Shown: positions 15,847-25,203, counted from the stretch's first letter. The stretch: 64,000 nt of DNA from Eubacterium sp. (GCA_022511265.1 JAFLRX010000002.1:53983-117982), one strand, 5' to 3'. A program made the numbers and translations. The notes: generated by a model not told the origin, from the sequence alone.

Positions 15847-16464
15847 TTATCGTGACAATGACAATATACCTGCACAATAAGAAACCTTTTCAAATTTCAT
15901 GTTCGGGAGCGCCTTCTGCAACTCATCAAACACAAAATAGATCTCATCGTCATCCCATTCCTCCCCGACATCTTGCTGACAACGTATTAAATCTTCCCTG
16001 TTGTCAAACGCCACATCGCCGATAAGGATAACTCCATTCTCTTTTAACAGGCTTGTCAAAGATTGAATCAGTGCGATTTTATTTTCATCTGTCAAATGAT
16101 GTAATGAATATGTCGCAATAATGTAATCGTAAGAATTTTGAAGAAGAGGTTCGACCAGTCCTTGTGAAAAGTCACCCTGAAATAGATGGGCATTTGGCAT
16201 TTTTGCACTTGCCAGTTCAATCATTCTGCTTGAAAAATCCTGTCCCCATACTTCACACCCTTGCTCATAGAGCTTTTGTGTAAGCGTTCCTGTCCCAAAG
16301 CCTATATCAAGAACTACTGACTTTCCTTTTTTCAAGACAGTCTGATATATTTTTGACAGTATTTCTTTATAACCGGCAAATGGATAGCTGTTCTCCTCAT
16401 CGGACAGTCCGACTGTTTTATCATAGCCGTCTGCCCATAGGTCAAATCCGTTATTATCCAGCAT
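15847..16464 (-). CDS. Class I SAM-dependent methyltransferase
   Basis: This 205-residue small-molecule-type methyltransferase has SAM motif I VVLDIGFGTGTLTQKLYEQG and a later YDYIIATYSLHHLTDENK stretch typical of the Methyltransf_11/25 group (YrrT-like). I chose the ATG at 16464, preceded by GAAAGGATAT, over an upstream in-frame start at 16530 that would overlap the neighbouring gene. The substrate is unknown. Base usage is clearly more AT-rich than in the flanking genes, and it sits alone between galE and the 1222-residue gene, which may indicate separate acquisition. Confidence 0.8.
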   Translation of the reverse strand: MLDNNGFDLWADGYDKTVGLSDEENSYPFAGYKEILSKIYQTVLKKGKSVVLDIGFGTGTLTQKLYEQGCEVWGQDFSSRMIELASAKMPNAHLFQGDFSQGLVEPLLQNSYDYIIATYSLHHLTDENKIALIQSLTSLLKENGVILIGDVAFDNREDLIRCQQDVGEEWDDDEIYFVFDELQKALPNMKFEKVSYCAGILSLSR

Positions 16465-16496
16465 ATATATCCTTTCAATAATATTGCTAAAGATTT

Positions 16497-19400
16497 TTAA
16501 TTTCTGATAAGCTCGTACATCCCGCCGCATATCTGTCTTAGCAGCTCGGCGCTCATATCGGGGTTATCTTCTTTTATCTTCTCGGTACGCTGGATATAGC
16601 TTACTATATCCACCTTTGTCTGCGGTGATTTATCCGCTTTTCCTGTTACTATATCCTCAACGGCGGCGGCAGCGGTCGTATAGTACAGCTTTTCATAAGC
16701 GGAGCTTGACGGCTTGCTGCGGCAGGAAGAACGGTCGGCGATAAACTTATCCGAAAGGTCTATGACATAGCAGTCGGTAAGACGGATAAATTCATCCTCA
16801 AACGCCCTGATAAAGCGGTTCTTTATCTCGACCTGTTCATCGGAAAACGGCTTTATCGTGCCGTCAAGGTCGATGTAGTTCAGCTTTAGGTCAAAGCGGC
16901 CGAGTATTATTTTATCGCCGTACTTTTCTTTAAGGAAAGCGGCGGTCTTTTCCAGCGCGTTTTTCACAAGCTCGCTGTCGATGCCATCCTCGTAAGGCAC
17001 TGTTTTAATATCATCCTTGCAGAACGCCTTGAAGAAGTTGGAGCTTTCAAATCCCGCTATCAGCGAATAATACGCTGTACCTGACTGACACACAGGCAGT
17101 ATCACATCGGAAAAATCAATCAGTATCCAGTCGCCTGTTTTGCCCAGCCTGTCGGTAAAGCTGCCGCACAACTCCTTATAATATGTGCTGCCGCGGTCGA
17201 TATAGCTGAGGTCCGCCTTTGGCTTTTCGCAAAACGCGGTCAGTGCCGAGCAGTCCACAAGTCGAGCACCGGGTACGGCGGCGTCGGTCTCGCGCACTAT
17301 CCTGGACATCAGCGAATCGCCCCACATATCTATCATTGCGGGCTTGTTTTTCTCATAGAACGCCGTCACAAGGCGGCTGACAGCCGTCTTGTTCTTACCT
17401 GTGATATACATACGGGCACATTTGAGGTAAAAGTCAAGGTTGCGTTCGGTCAGGCGGCAGTCGGGTATTATTCCCTGCTCGTTATAGAACGCCTCCAGCG
17501 CCGATACTATATCATCGGATGCAGCCAGCCCGAGATTTATCAGCACGGAAATGTTTTCGTCCTCCAGCTTTTTGCGGCGCAGGCTGTTTATTGCACGGCA
17601 GACGGTCTCCAACAGCGCGTTGCCGCCGAAATCAAACCGCGTCAGCAGCTCGGTAAAGGTCGGGAAACCGCTGTCCTTCAGCCGCGCGAGGTCGTTAAAA
17701 TTCATACTGATAAACTCGCCCGACGTACGGCTGATGATATGGTCCGCAATGCCGTTCTTGTCAAAGAAGAAGGATTTATCCTTCAGTCTGCGTATCTCAT
17801 CAAAGTTGTCTGAGATATGCGTCAGCCACAGACGAGCAAAACTGCCGCCGGTACGCGGGTCAGCGTCGCCGCGCGCGGCGGACAACGCCATCTGCGAGAT
17901 GTACTGAGAATATTCCTCAGAGCGGTTTATAGCATAGCAGGCGCCCGCCTTGTTCGCCTTGCCGCAGAAATAACGCGGCACATCAATGATATAGGGTCTC
18001 GCCTTTTGGATAAAGTAATCCTGCATCGCGGCCAGCAGGCGGAAGTTGACCGACACGTCCTGCTCGGCTATCAGCCCGGTGTTGCTGTCATACAGGCAGG
18101 GGTCGCTGACCTTAACGATTATTATCTTACCCGACGGATACGCGGCAGTTATCGCCTTGATGTACTCGTCAAGGTATCTTTTCCATATAGATTCTCTCGA
18201 AAAATCAAGCTGCTTCAGCTTTGCTTTATTTTCCTTATAAAATGCCGACTTTATAAACTGTCTGCCGCCTGAATAGACCACACCGTCCATTTCGTACAGC
18301 GCGCTTGCCGCGGCATAGTAAAGGTCAAGTATAAGATATTCGCTCTTGTTTTCGGACAGATATTCCGAAAAGCCCTTGCTTAAAGTATAATACAGCGGGG
18401 TCGGTGCGTCGGCGTAATAACGCTTTTCCACTTTGCGCTTGTCTCCGCATATCGCGAACTGCGAGATAAACAGGTGCGAGCGGTCGGTGACGACATTTTC
18501 ACATCCTGCGAAAAGGCCCGAAATAAGCGACGAGCCGTTCAGCGCAAAGGAGACCTTGCGCGGCTTTTCGGTGCGGCGGGCAGGCTCTATCTTCTCGCCC
18601 AGCTTTTCGGATATATCGTTAAGCAGCGCGTCAAATTCCGCACGGGTAAAGCGGTTGCGATTGCTGTCGAACAGCGGCACCGCCACCCTTGCCGCACCGC
18701 GCGGGCGCATAGCGTACGGGAAATAACCCGTACGGGAAAGGCTGACGCCCTCGCTGTCCTTTTGCAAGGTAACGCAGATAAGCGCGCCGATATTTTCAAA
18801 TCTGGTCGCGGGGTTATTGCTGACGATACAGCCCAGAGAATATGCCACCGGCACTTCTCTGCCCTCGCCCGAATTGATAACATCATATTCGCAAAGCGAG
18901 TTTACCCCTGTGCCGATAATAAAGTCTGCGCCTGCGGCCGCCAGCTTTTCAGCATAGCTGCGCCACGCGGGCTTTACCACGGGAGAATGTCTGTCGTTCC
19001 AGTCGCAGAATACTATCACATATTCCGCGCCGCCGTCTCTTGCCGCCTTTATCGCGCTGTCGGCGGTCTTACTGTTTACCGATACGGTGACGAACGCGGT
19101 CTTTATGCCGGATATATCGGCAGTGATACAATTCCTTCTATTCTTCGCCTTGGTGTCGGAGGAGATGACCGATACAGGGTATTTTTCCAATACCTTTGCC
19201 GCGTTCTTGGCGCTGCGGTTAAGCACCGCGGCGTCAAGACCGTTACGCTTGAACGAGTCCGCAAGGAAGGACGGGCAGTTGTTTACCGATTCATCCTCGT
19301 AGGTATACAGCATGTCGTCATTCAGCTCGGTATCAAGCGCAGCGATAGAAAAATCAGATGAAGTGAACAGCGACTTTATATATGAAAAAGCAAAGTCAAA

Positions 19401-20165
19401 GCTCTTATCGCAGTTGTATGCCTCTCTCTGCACCGCCTTTGATGTAGAGATGTCACCGCCGATAACTATTGTGCATTTGCGTATGTTGTTGGTGAGCGTA
19501 CCGTTATTTTCACTGTAGCGGCTCTCACCGTCCAGTGCCTGTCTGCGTGCGGGACGATCCAGTATCTTTTCTGCGGCGCGGGCTTTACCCTTTTCCGCTG
19601 ACGGAGTTATCTGAACGGCATCGGAAAAATTGCTCAGCTTTTCCGCCCCGTCAATTACACGGAACGCGCGCACCTTTACGTTTATCGGTTTAGATAACGC
19701 CCCGCCGATAAAAGTATACGGCGCGGACGGGCAGTATGCGGCAAATTCAAAATCACCGTCGCCCTGAGAGGTGTATATCTTATATCCATCGCAGCCGTCG
19801 CTGTTGTCCCAGTACAACGAGGGTGTGCTGTCAGCGCCGTACTTCACCTGTATCTCGGACGGTGTTGCCATCGGGCAGGCAGTCACCTGATAAGACTCGG
19901 CAAAAAAGTTGTCCGGACCGTCCGCCGTTCTGAATGCCTTTACCTTATAATCTACCGGCACGCCGTTTTTGCAGCCAGAAAATCTGACCGATGTATCGGT
20001 CACCGATGTCTGACCGCGGAAAACATTTTTCCCGTGCGGACTGCTGAATATCCTATAGCCGTCGGCATGCTCTACCGCGTCCCATACCAGCTCTGTCACG
20101 CCGGGGGCTATCTTGACGGTCACCTTGAACGCCTTGCTCTTCTCTTTCAGTTCCTTGAAATTCAT
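16497..20165 (-). CDS. Large multidomain protein: two Fn3-like domains, CapA-like domain, two DUF6270/SGNH-like domains
   Basis: The 1222-residue protein has no signal peptide or membrane helix. Two Fn3-like repeats occupy about 1-98 and 99-190, each with the W/YD...DGYKIYTS and VKAFR pattern. After a linker, residues 228-500 resemble the CapA/PgsA metallophosphoesterase fold (IVIGGDISTSK; YAEKLAAAGADFIIGTG). The metal-binding motifs (HWGxE, GHHPH) appear as CDWNDRHSP and GTGVNSL, so catalysis is doubtful. Two C-terminal modules begin with SGNH/DUF6270-like turns, ALNGSSLISG near 541 and MWGDSLMSR near 943, each followed by conserved acidic strands (YLILDLY, WILIDFSD). It lies 14 bases downstream of the 20179 gene's stop, so the two are co-transcribed. 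A role in envelope glycan or anionic polymer work is inferred only. Confidence 0.6.
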   Translation of the reverse strand: MNFKELKEKSKAFKVTVKIAPGVTELVWDAVEHADGYRIFSSPHGKNVFRGQTSVTDTSVRFSGCKNGVPVDYKVKAFRTADGPDNFFAESYQVTACPMATPSEIQVKYGADSTPSLYWDNSDGCDGYKIYTSQGDGDFEFAAYCPSAPYTFIGGALSKPINVKVRAFRVIDGAEKLSNFSDAVQITPSAEKGKARAAEKILDRPARRQALDGESRYSENNGTLTNNIRKCTIVIGGDISTSKAVQREAYNCDKSFDFAFSYIKSLFTSSDFSIAALDTELNDDMLYTYEDESVNNCPSFLADSFKRNGLDAAVLNRSAKNAAKVLEKYPVSVISSDTKAKNRRNCITADISGIKTAFVTVSVNSKTADSAIKAARDGGAEYVIVFCDWNDRHSPVVKPAWRSYAEKLAAAGADFIIGTGVNSLCEYDVINSGEGREVPVAYSLGCIVSNNPATRFENIGALICVTLQKDSEGVSLSRTGYFPYAMRPRGAARVAVPLFDSNRNRFTRAEFDALLNDISEKLGEKIEPARRTEKPRKVSFALNGSSLISGLFAGCENVVTDRSHLFISQFAICGDKRKVEKRYYADAPTPLYYTLSKGFSEYLSENKSEYLILDLYYAAASALYEMDGVVYSGGRQFIKSAFYKENKAKLKQLDFSRESIWKRYLDEYIKAITAAYPSGKIIIVKVSDPCLYDSNTGLIAEQDVSVNFRLLAAMQDYFIQKARPYIIDVPRYFCGKANKAGACYAINRSEEYSQYISQMALSAARGDADPRTGGSFARLWLTHISDNFDEIRRLKDKSFFFDKNGIADHIISRTSGEFISMNFNDLARLKDSGFPTFTELLTRFDFGGNALLETVCRAINSLRRKKLEDENISVLINLGLAASDDIVSALEAFYNEQGIIPDCRLTERNLDFYLKCARMYITGKNKTAVSRLVTAFYEKNKPAMIDMWGDSLMSRIVRETDAAVPGARLVDCSALTAFCEKPKADLSYIDRGSTYYKELCGSFTDRLGKTGDWILIDFSDVILPVCQSGTAYYSLIAGFESSNFFKAFCKDDIKTVPYEDGIDSELVKNALEKTAAFLKEKYGDKIILGRFDLKLNYIDLDGTIKPFSDEQVEIKNRFIRAFEDEFIRLTDCYVIDLSDKFIADRSSCRSKPSSSAYEKLYYTTAAAAVEDIVTGKADKSPQTKVDIVSYIQRTEKIKEDNPDMSAELLRQICGGMYELIRN

Positions 20166-20178
20166 CTGTTACTCCTTA

Positions 20179-21945
20179 TTATATGTTATCCAATATCCAT
20201 TTTACGAATTCCGCACGGTCGTCCGCCTGCTTGTCCTCTTCACGGACAACTGCCTGCTGCACCAGCTTGTCGTAGTATTCCTTCAGCTCGTCAAAATGCT
20301 TGTACGCGCTGAAATATCCGCCGATATAGTGCTGCACGTCGTCTATCCTCACGCGATAGCTGTCATGCCTTACGCAGAAGGTGTTGACCGTACCCAGCGG
20401 GTACTTCATATACATTGCGATCTCGGGATATAAAAATCCGTTGAGCATATAATGTATGCGGCGGAATATGGTGCGCATGAAATAATCAAAATTGAATTTG
20501 GAAAGATACGATGGGCTTAGCTTTTGTTCCTTTATGCGGCTGTACAGCTCAAAGGTCGCCATAAGCAGCTCAAGGAATGTATGGAAGGTAGTATCCTGAT
20601 TGAATATCCTGTTAAGATTATCGTTGGCGTTTTTCAGTCCGAAGTTAAGATAACGCTCTTGCGGGTCGTGCAAAGTTACCTCGTTTATCGAGTATGCTAT
20701 CCAGTGGTCGGCATAACGTGTATAGCCGTTGGCGATAAAGTAATCCAACGCCTTGCGCGCGCCGTCAAGATATTTTTCGTCTCCGATAATGCCGTACGCC
20801 CTTGCCAGCGCAAAGGTTGCCTCGCCGTCATAATATACTATTCTGTCACGGTCTTTGCGCGCATAATCGGGGAAAGACAAAACATGGAAATAGCTGCCGT
20901 CTTCCTCCTGCATATCCAGTATGGAATTTGCCGCCTTGCGGATAAGCTCTTTATACTTATCCCCGCCGAAAACATCCATATATGTTGACAGGGTTATTAT
21001 CATTATCGCGTTGCCGCCCAGCTTTATCTCGTCTGCCTTGCGCTCGACAAGATAAGCATGGTCATCGTCCGGCTGCTCAACGCTGTTCATCATATATTCC
21101 AGCGCGCTGTCTATCTTGGGTACCAGCGTCTCGTCGCCCGTGGTCTGATATTGCATGATTATGCTCCATACCGTGCCGGTGTGGCGCAGTATGTTATATG
21201 AAGTGAAATGGTCGTTTATCACGGGGTTTACGCCGTAGTCAAACCGCCCGTTTTCATCCACGCATGCCGAAAGATATGCGGAGGATTTTGCGATAACATC
21301 CTGTAACAGTGCCGAGGTTATCTCGCCTGTTACACGTCGGCCGTAGTTTTCCTCATCGGGGTACAGCTTGTATGTGTTCATATCCTCGTCGCAGATATAG
21401 CCTATCGTGGTAAAGGTAACCACCTGCTCGGGTATCGAGACGAACATATCGTTGCCCGCGTCGGAAAAGTGCTCTCTCAGCCGTCTTAAATTCAGCGCCT
21501 TGGCGTTATAGTCGATAAGTCCGCCGCAGTTCAGCTGTGCCTCAAGCAATGCGGTGTAAAAATCCACATCAAAGCTGATGCCCTTTTTATAATAAAAGTC
21601 GCGTGACTTTCTTATCTCCTGACGTACCGCCGAATAGTCGGTGATTTTACAGTCATTTAGTATATCCGTCTTTAACCACAGCGGGAAAGTCTTGCTGTCG
21701 CCGACATACTTTTTGGCGAGGGCGCACGCGCCATCCCACGCACTTTCTAACGTGGGCGCGGCACAATTGAATACCGCTGCGCGGTCATTTCCGTCGGTGA
21801 CAGAAATGAACACCACGCTGCTTTTGAAAAGCGTATTTATCTTGTAATCACTCGTACTCTCCTCAATATACGGGTCATCAAAAACGAATTTTTTAAGAGC
21901 GGCAGCCTTGATGTCAAACTCCGCGAGCAGTTCGGTTTTTTTCAT
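20179..21945 (-). CDS. Probable (alpha/alpha) barrel protein, glycosidase/epimerase-like
   Basis: The 588-residue protein has no signal peptide. The start at 21945 has AAAAGGAG nearby; a longer frame to 22008 would run into the promoter. An N-terminal region of about 140 residues is not recognised. The rest is helical with repeated hairpins like those of AGE/six-hairpin glycosidase folds: FDYGVNPVINDHFTSYNILRHTGTVWSI, ILDMQEEDGSYF, YYDGEATFALARAYGIIGDEKYLDGARKALDYFI and HWIAYSINEV. The DGEA and HWIAY motifs resemble substrate-contact segments of such enzymes. It is the first gene of a two-gene unit with the 1222-residue protein. Specific function is unknown. Confidence 0.6.
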   Translation of the reverse strand: MKKTELLAEFDIKAAALKKFVFDDPYIEESTSDYKINTLFKSSVVFISVTDGNDRAAVFNCAAPTLESAWDGACALAKKYVGDSKTFPLWLKTDILNDCKITDYSAVRQEIRKSRDFYYKKGISFDVDFYTALLEAQLNCGGLIDYNAKALNLRRLREHFSDAGNDMFVSIPEQVVTFTTIGYICDEDMNTYKLYPDEENYGRRVTGEITSALLQDVIAKSSAYLSACVDENGRFDYGVNPVINDHFTSYNILRHTGTVWSIIMQYQTTGDETLVPKIDSALEYMMNSVEQPDDDHAYLVERKADEIKLGGNAIMIITLSTYMDVFGGDKYKELIRKAANSILDMQEEDGSYFHVLSFPDYARKDRDRIVYYDGEATFALARAYGIIGDEKYLDGARKALDYFIANGYTRYADHWIAYSINEVTLHDPQERYLNFGLKNANDNLNRIFNQDTTFHTFLELLMATFELYSRIKEQKLSPSYLSKFNFDYFMRTIFRRIHYMLNGFLYPEIAMYMKYPLGTVNTFCVRHDSYRVRIDDVQHYIGGYFSAYKHFDELKEYYDKLVQQAVVREEDKQADDRAEFVKWILDNI

Positions 21946-21996
21946 CTTTTTCTCCTTTTCTGTCGCTGTAAAAGCAAAAAGAATATTATTGGTTAA

Positions 21997-22025
21997 ATTA
22001 TACCACACTATTGCCGAAAAGTCAA
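21997..22025 (-). promoter_or_regulatory. Promoter of the 21945-16497 two-gene unit
   Basis: Minus-strand TTGACT (22025-22020), a 17-base spacer and TATAAT (22002-21997) lie about 50 bases upstream of the ATG. Confidence 0.7.
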
Positions 22026-22066
22026 CTTTATTGTACGAATTACATAAAATTTAAAAAAGAAAAGGA

Positions 22067-22095
22067 TTGACTGTTTAGGAAAATAGTTGTATACT
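22067..22095 (+). promoter_or_regulatory. Promoter of the dipeptidase gene
   Basis: TTGACT (22067-22072), a 17-base spacer and TATACT (22090-22095) lie 36 bases before the ATG. Confidence 0.7.
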
Positions 22096-22130
22096 AAATA
22101 CTGTAAATATGCACTGAAAGAGGTAAATAT

Positions 22131-23498
22131 ATGGACATCAAGGAATTTATCAAAAGTAAGGAAACGGAAATGAAAGCGCTGCTCGGCGGGCTGGTGGGCT
22201 GTCAGAGCGTTCAGGGGGAATATACCGATGGGCAGCCGTTCGGCGCAGAGCCTGCGCGGGCACTGGATATGATGCTGGACGCGGCAGAAAAGCTGGGCTT
22301 TTCGGTGAAAAACATTGACGGCTACTGCGGCTGTGCCGACTATCTTCCTGAGGGCGCGGAGGAAATAAAGCTGGGCATACTCTGCCATTTAGACGTTGTC
22401 CCCGCCGGAGAGGGTTGGACATTGCCGCCGTATGAGCTTACCGAAAAGGACGGCAACCTGTACGGCAGAGGCACCACCGACGACAAGGGTCCGGCGGTGT
22501 CGGCACTGTATGCGCTGTACGCGGTAAAAGAGCTGGGATATAAGCTGAAAAGCGGGGTGCGGCTGATATTCGGCATAAACGAGGAAAACGGCTCGGAAGA
22601 TATAGAATATTATCTGACCAAGGAAAAGATGCCGCCGATGACCTTTACCCCCGATGCAAACTATCCTGTGATAAATTGCGAAAAAGGCATGGTCCGAGTG
22701 GGCTTTTCCCTGCCGCTGCCCGACGGCGCGGTAAAGAACATCAGCGGCGGACAGGTGATAAACGCCGTCCCCTCCCGCGCAAAGGCGGAGATAGATGTTC
22801 GGTTCAAAGATATACTTAATACCGCCGCGGAAAAATACGAAAATATCACCGTCACGGAGTCGGACGGGCTTGTCACCATAAGCTATGAGGGCAAGTCGGC
22901 GCATGCCTCCACCCCCGAAAGCGGTATAAACGCGATAACGGGATTGTTGGGATTTTTACGCGGCATAGACTTCGGCGGGCAAAATATCGCGTTGAGTGCG
23001 CTTACCGAGCTGTTCCCTGTCGGCGAGACCGACGGAAGCTCGCTCGGCATAAAACTCTGTGACGAGGTGTCCGGCGGGCTGACCGAAGTGCTCAGCATAA
23101 TCGACACCAACGACGGACAGCTTGACTGCCGTATGGATATAAGGTTTCCTGTTTGCTCGTCAAAAGCGGAGATACACGAGCGGCTGACGGCTGCGTTTTC
23201 GGACAAAGGAATCAGCATCACCGAATACACAGGCAGTGAACCGCATTACGTTGACGGCGACAGCGAGCTTGTCAAGGCGCTGCTTGCGGTATACGAAAGC
23301 TTTACCGGCGAAAAAGCGGAATGCATCTCGATAGGCGGCGGAACATACGTCCACGAGATAGACGGCGGCGTCGCTTTCGGTATTGAGCATGAAGGCAAGG
23401 ATTATAAAATACACGGCGCGGACGAGTACCTGCCGATAAGCGAATTTATCGAAAATACCGAAATTTTCGCGGCGGCGATAGTGAAAATCTGCGGGTAA
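22131..23498 (+). CDS. Sapep/PepV-family M20 metal-dependent dipeptidase
   Basis: This 455-residue M20 peptidase cleaves dipeptides, in relatives with Mn or Zn. The first metal ligand is in GILCHLDVVPAGEGW, followed by the DDKGP motif (YGRGTTDDKGPAVSALYAL), then FGINEENGSEDIEYYL and FTPDANYPVINCEKG, all hallmarks of PepV/Sapep. The C-terminal histidine region is GGGTYVHEIDGGVAFG. Length matches PepV (about 460). It is monocistronic with its own promoter. Relatives hydrolyse L-Xaa dipeptides including carnosine-like and wall-derived peptides; the substrate here is not predictable. Confidence 0.88.
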   Translation: MDIKEFIKSKETEMKALLGGLVGCQSVQGEYTDGQPFGAEPARALDMMLDAAEKLGFSVKNIDGYCGCADYLPEGAEEIKLGILCHLDVVPAGEGWTLPPYELTEKDGNLYGRGTTDDKGPAVSALYALYAVKELGYKLKSGVRLIFGINEENGSEDIEYYLTKEKMPPMTFTPDANYPVINCEKGMVRVGFSLPLPDGAVKNISGGQVINAVPSRAKAEIDVRFKDILNTAAEKYENITVTESDGLVTISYEGKSAHASTPESGINAITGLLGFLRGIDFGGQNIALSALTELFPVGETDGSSLGIKLCDEVSGGLTEVLSIIDTNDGQLDCRMDIRFPVCSSKAEIHERLTAAFSDKGISITEYTGSEPHYVDGDSELVKALLAVYESFTGEKAECISIGGGTYVHEIDGGVAFGIEHEGKDYKIHGADEYLPISEFIENTEIFAAAIVKICG

Positions 23499-23569
23499 AT
23501 CCTCGGTAAAAAAATACACGTATATTTGTCCCGAAATTCTCATATATAATTATTGAGGAGGCGGGACAA

Positions 23570-23809
23570 ATGACGCAGATTTTTCATAAAAATCCTGTTG
23601 ATGACGGTTACAAGCAGCTTGCCGAATACAAGACGCGTCTTACATATCTGCAAGACCGTTTGGAAAAAGTCCGCCAGCTGTTTAATATGGAATGCGACCC
23701 CGACCAGATAGACGCGCTGATATATGAGGAAAAAGCACTGATGATAAGCCTGAACCACCTTATCAAGACCTCGCGGGATATTAAGGTCAGATTGGAAGAT
23801 ATGTTTTAA
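23570..23809 (+). CDS. Small DUF2508-like (YaaL-type) helical protein
   Basis: The 79-residue, all-helical charged protein has an ATG preceded by GAGGAGGCGGG. The segment LEKVRQLFNMECDPDQIDALIYEEKAL, with a following Leu-rich helix ending in Lys/Arg residues, fits the DUF2508 pattern (heptad-like helix, DPxxIDxxIYxxxAxxxxxxxLI). Function is unknown in the family. It stands between the dipeptidase and the convergent apgM gene and shares a bidirectional terminator with the latter. Confidence 0.6.
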   Translation: MTQIFHKNPVDDGYKQLAEYKTRLTYLQDRLEKVRQLFNMECDPDQIDALIYEEKALMISLNHLIKTSRDIKVRLEDMF

Positions 23810-23817
23810 CAAATGCG

Positions 23818-23845
23818 AAAGCCGCCCGAAAGGGCGGCTTTGTTT
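23818..23845. terminator. Bidirectional terminator between the DUF2508-like gene and apgM
   Basis: AAAGCCGCCC (23818-23827), a GAAA loop and GGGCGGCTTT (23832-23841) form a 10-bp GC-rich stem; TGTTT follows. Confidence 0.85.
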
Positions 23846-23853
23846 ATGTAATT

Positions 23854-25053
23854 TTACTTCAAAAATTCTCCCATCAGCTCATGTCCGCGCGGAACGAAAT
23901 CACCTGTTGCGGCGGCGGTCTCCTCGCAGAAGCCGTCCACACCGTTCTGCTCTTTTGTGCTGTCGTAAATCATAAACGGCACAGGCGCGTTGGTGTGTGT
24001 TTTCAGCTCTAACGGGGTGGGGTGGTCGGGGCAGATAAGAATTTTTATATCCTCGCCCTCAAACGCTTTCAGAATTTTTCCGAGTATCTTTTCGTCGATA
24101 AGCTCTATCGACTTTATCTTATTTTCAATTTCAAAGCGGTGTCCGCACTCGTCGGGTGCCTCGACATGGATATATACGAAATCGTGTCCGTCTTTCAGTG
24201 CCTTTATCGCCGCGTCTGCCTTGCCGTCAAAGTTGGTGTCGATATAGCCGGTCGCGCCCTCGACATTTATCACCTCCATACCGGTGAATTTGCCGATGCC
24301 CTTCAACAAATCTACTGCGGATATCATCGCCGCGCTCTTGCCGTATTTTTCGGCAAACGGCGCGAGCTCCTTGCGCACGCCCTCACCCCAGAACCAAATG
24401 CTGTTGGCGGGACGCAGTCCGCGCTCGATACGCTTTTTATTCACGGGGTGGTCTTTAAGCAGCTCATAGCTCTTTTTCATCATGTCGATGAGCGGCCTGC
24501 CGTTCTCGTTTGCGCCGAGGTAGTCCTTTATCGGCTTGCCTGTGATGTCGTGCGGCGGGGTCAGCTTGCCCACGTCCAGCGTGCCGTTGTCCCAGATAAG
24601 GCAGTGGCGGTAGCTTACGCCGCTGTAAAAGCGAAACTCGTCAGTGCCGAGCTGCTCGTCTATGTACTTTATTATCTCCGCGCCCTCTGCGGTGGAGATA
24701 TCGTCCGCGCAGTAGTCAAGGATAGTCTTATCCTCATATACAGGCTCATCCGAGAGGGTCACGAGGTTAGTCCTGAACGACACGTCGGTGGGCTTCATAT
24801 CAATGCCGATGCTGCCCGCCTCCAGCGGACTTCTGCCGGAATAATATATCGCGGGGTCGTATCCCAGTACCGAAAGATTGGCAACGTCGCTGCCCGGCTT
24901 CAGGTTGTCGGCGACTGTCTTTACCAGTCCCACGCGGGATTTTTTCGCCAGCATATCCATATTGGGCTTGTTCGCCTTGCTCATCGGCGTGCCGCCGATA
25001 TCCTCACGCGGCAGGTCTGCCATTCCGTCGCAAAGCAAAACTACGTATTTCAT
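23854..25053 (-). CDS. apgM: Archaeal-type cofactor-independent phosphoglycerate mutase
   Basis: The enzyme interconverts 3- and 2-phosphoglycerate without 2,3-bisphosphoglycerate. The 399-residue protein begins KYVVLLCDGMADLP, the alkaline-phosphatase-superfamily metal motif with its aspartate. GSDVANLSVLGYDP contains the phosphoserine-acceptor Ser. YIHVEAPDECGH and ILICPDHPTP supply later metal ligands. I chose the ATG at 25053; upstream in-frame codons reach 25098 but lie in the promoter. The APGAM family is common in Archaea and Clostridia and can be the glycolytic mutase. It is monocistronic. Confidence 0.9.
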   Translation of the reverse strand: MKYVVLLCDGMADLPREDIGGTPMSKANKPNMDMLAKKSRVGLVKTVADNLKPGSDVANLSVLGYDPAIYYSGRSPLEAGSIGIDMKPTDVSFRTNLVTLSDEPVYEDKTILDYCADDISTAEGAEIIKYIDEQLGTDEFRFYSGVSYRHCLIWDNGTLDVGKLTPPHDITGKPIKDYLGANENGRPLIDMMKKSYELLKDHPVNKKRIERGLRPANSIWFWGEGVRKELAPFAEKYGKSAAMISAVDLLKGIGKFTGMEVINVEGATGYIDTNFDGKADAAIKALKDGHDFVYIHVEAPDECGHRFEIENKIKSIELIDEKILGKILKAFEGEDIKILICPDHPTPLELKTHTNAPVPFMIYDSTKEQNGVDGFCEETAAATGDFVPRGHELMGEFLK

Positions 25054-25088
25054 AAGGTCACTTTCTTTCTGTTGATTTTTGCAAAATA

Positions 25089-25117
25089 AGTATACCATAA
25101 TTTCGATATTATGTCAA
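25089..25117 (-). promoter_or_regulatory. Promoter of apgM
   Basis: Minus-strand TTGACA (25117-25112), a 17-base spacer and TATACT (25094-25089). Confidence 0.7.
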
Positions 25118-25203
25118 TTATATCACACCGTTAATTTCCTATAATAACGGCGATATTTTATCGGATAATATTGTAAAAGAATTTTGTAAAAGGAGCAAGC
25201 TTT

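Noticed and set aside
24022..25089. 355-residue plus-strand open frame
   Set aside because: Antisense of apgM, which has clear catalytic motifs.
25121..25203. Sigma-G promoter before spoVAC
   Set aside because: Expected biologically, but no clear -35/-10 pair of that type could be placed.
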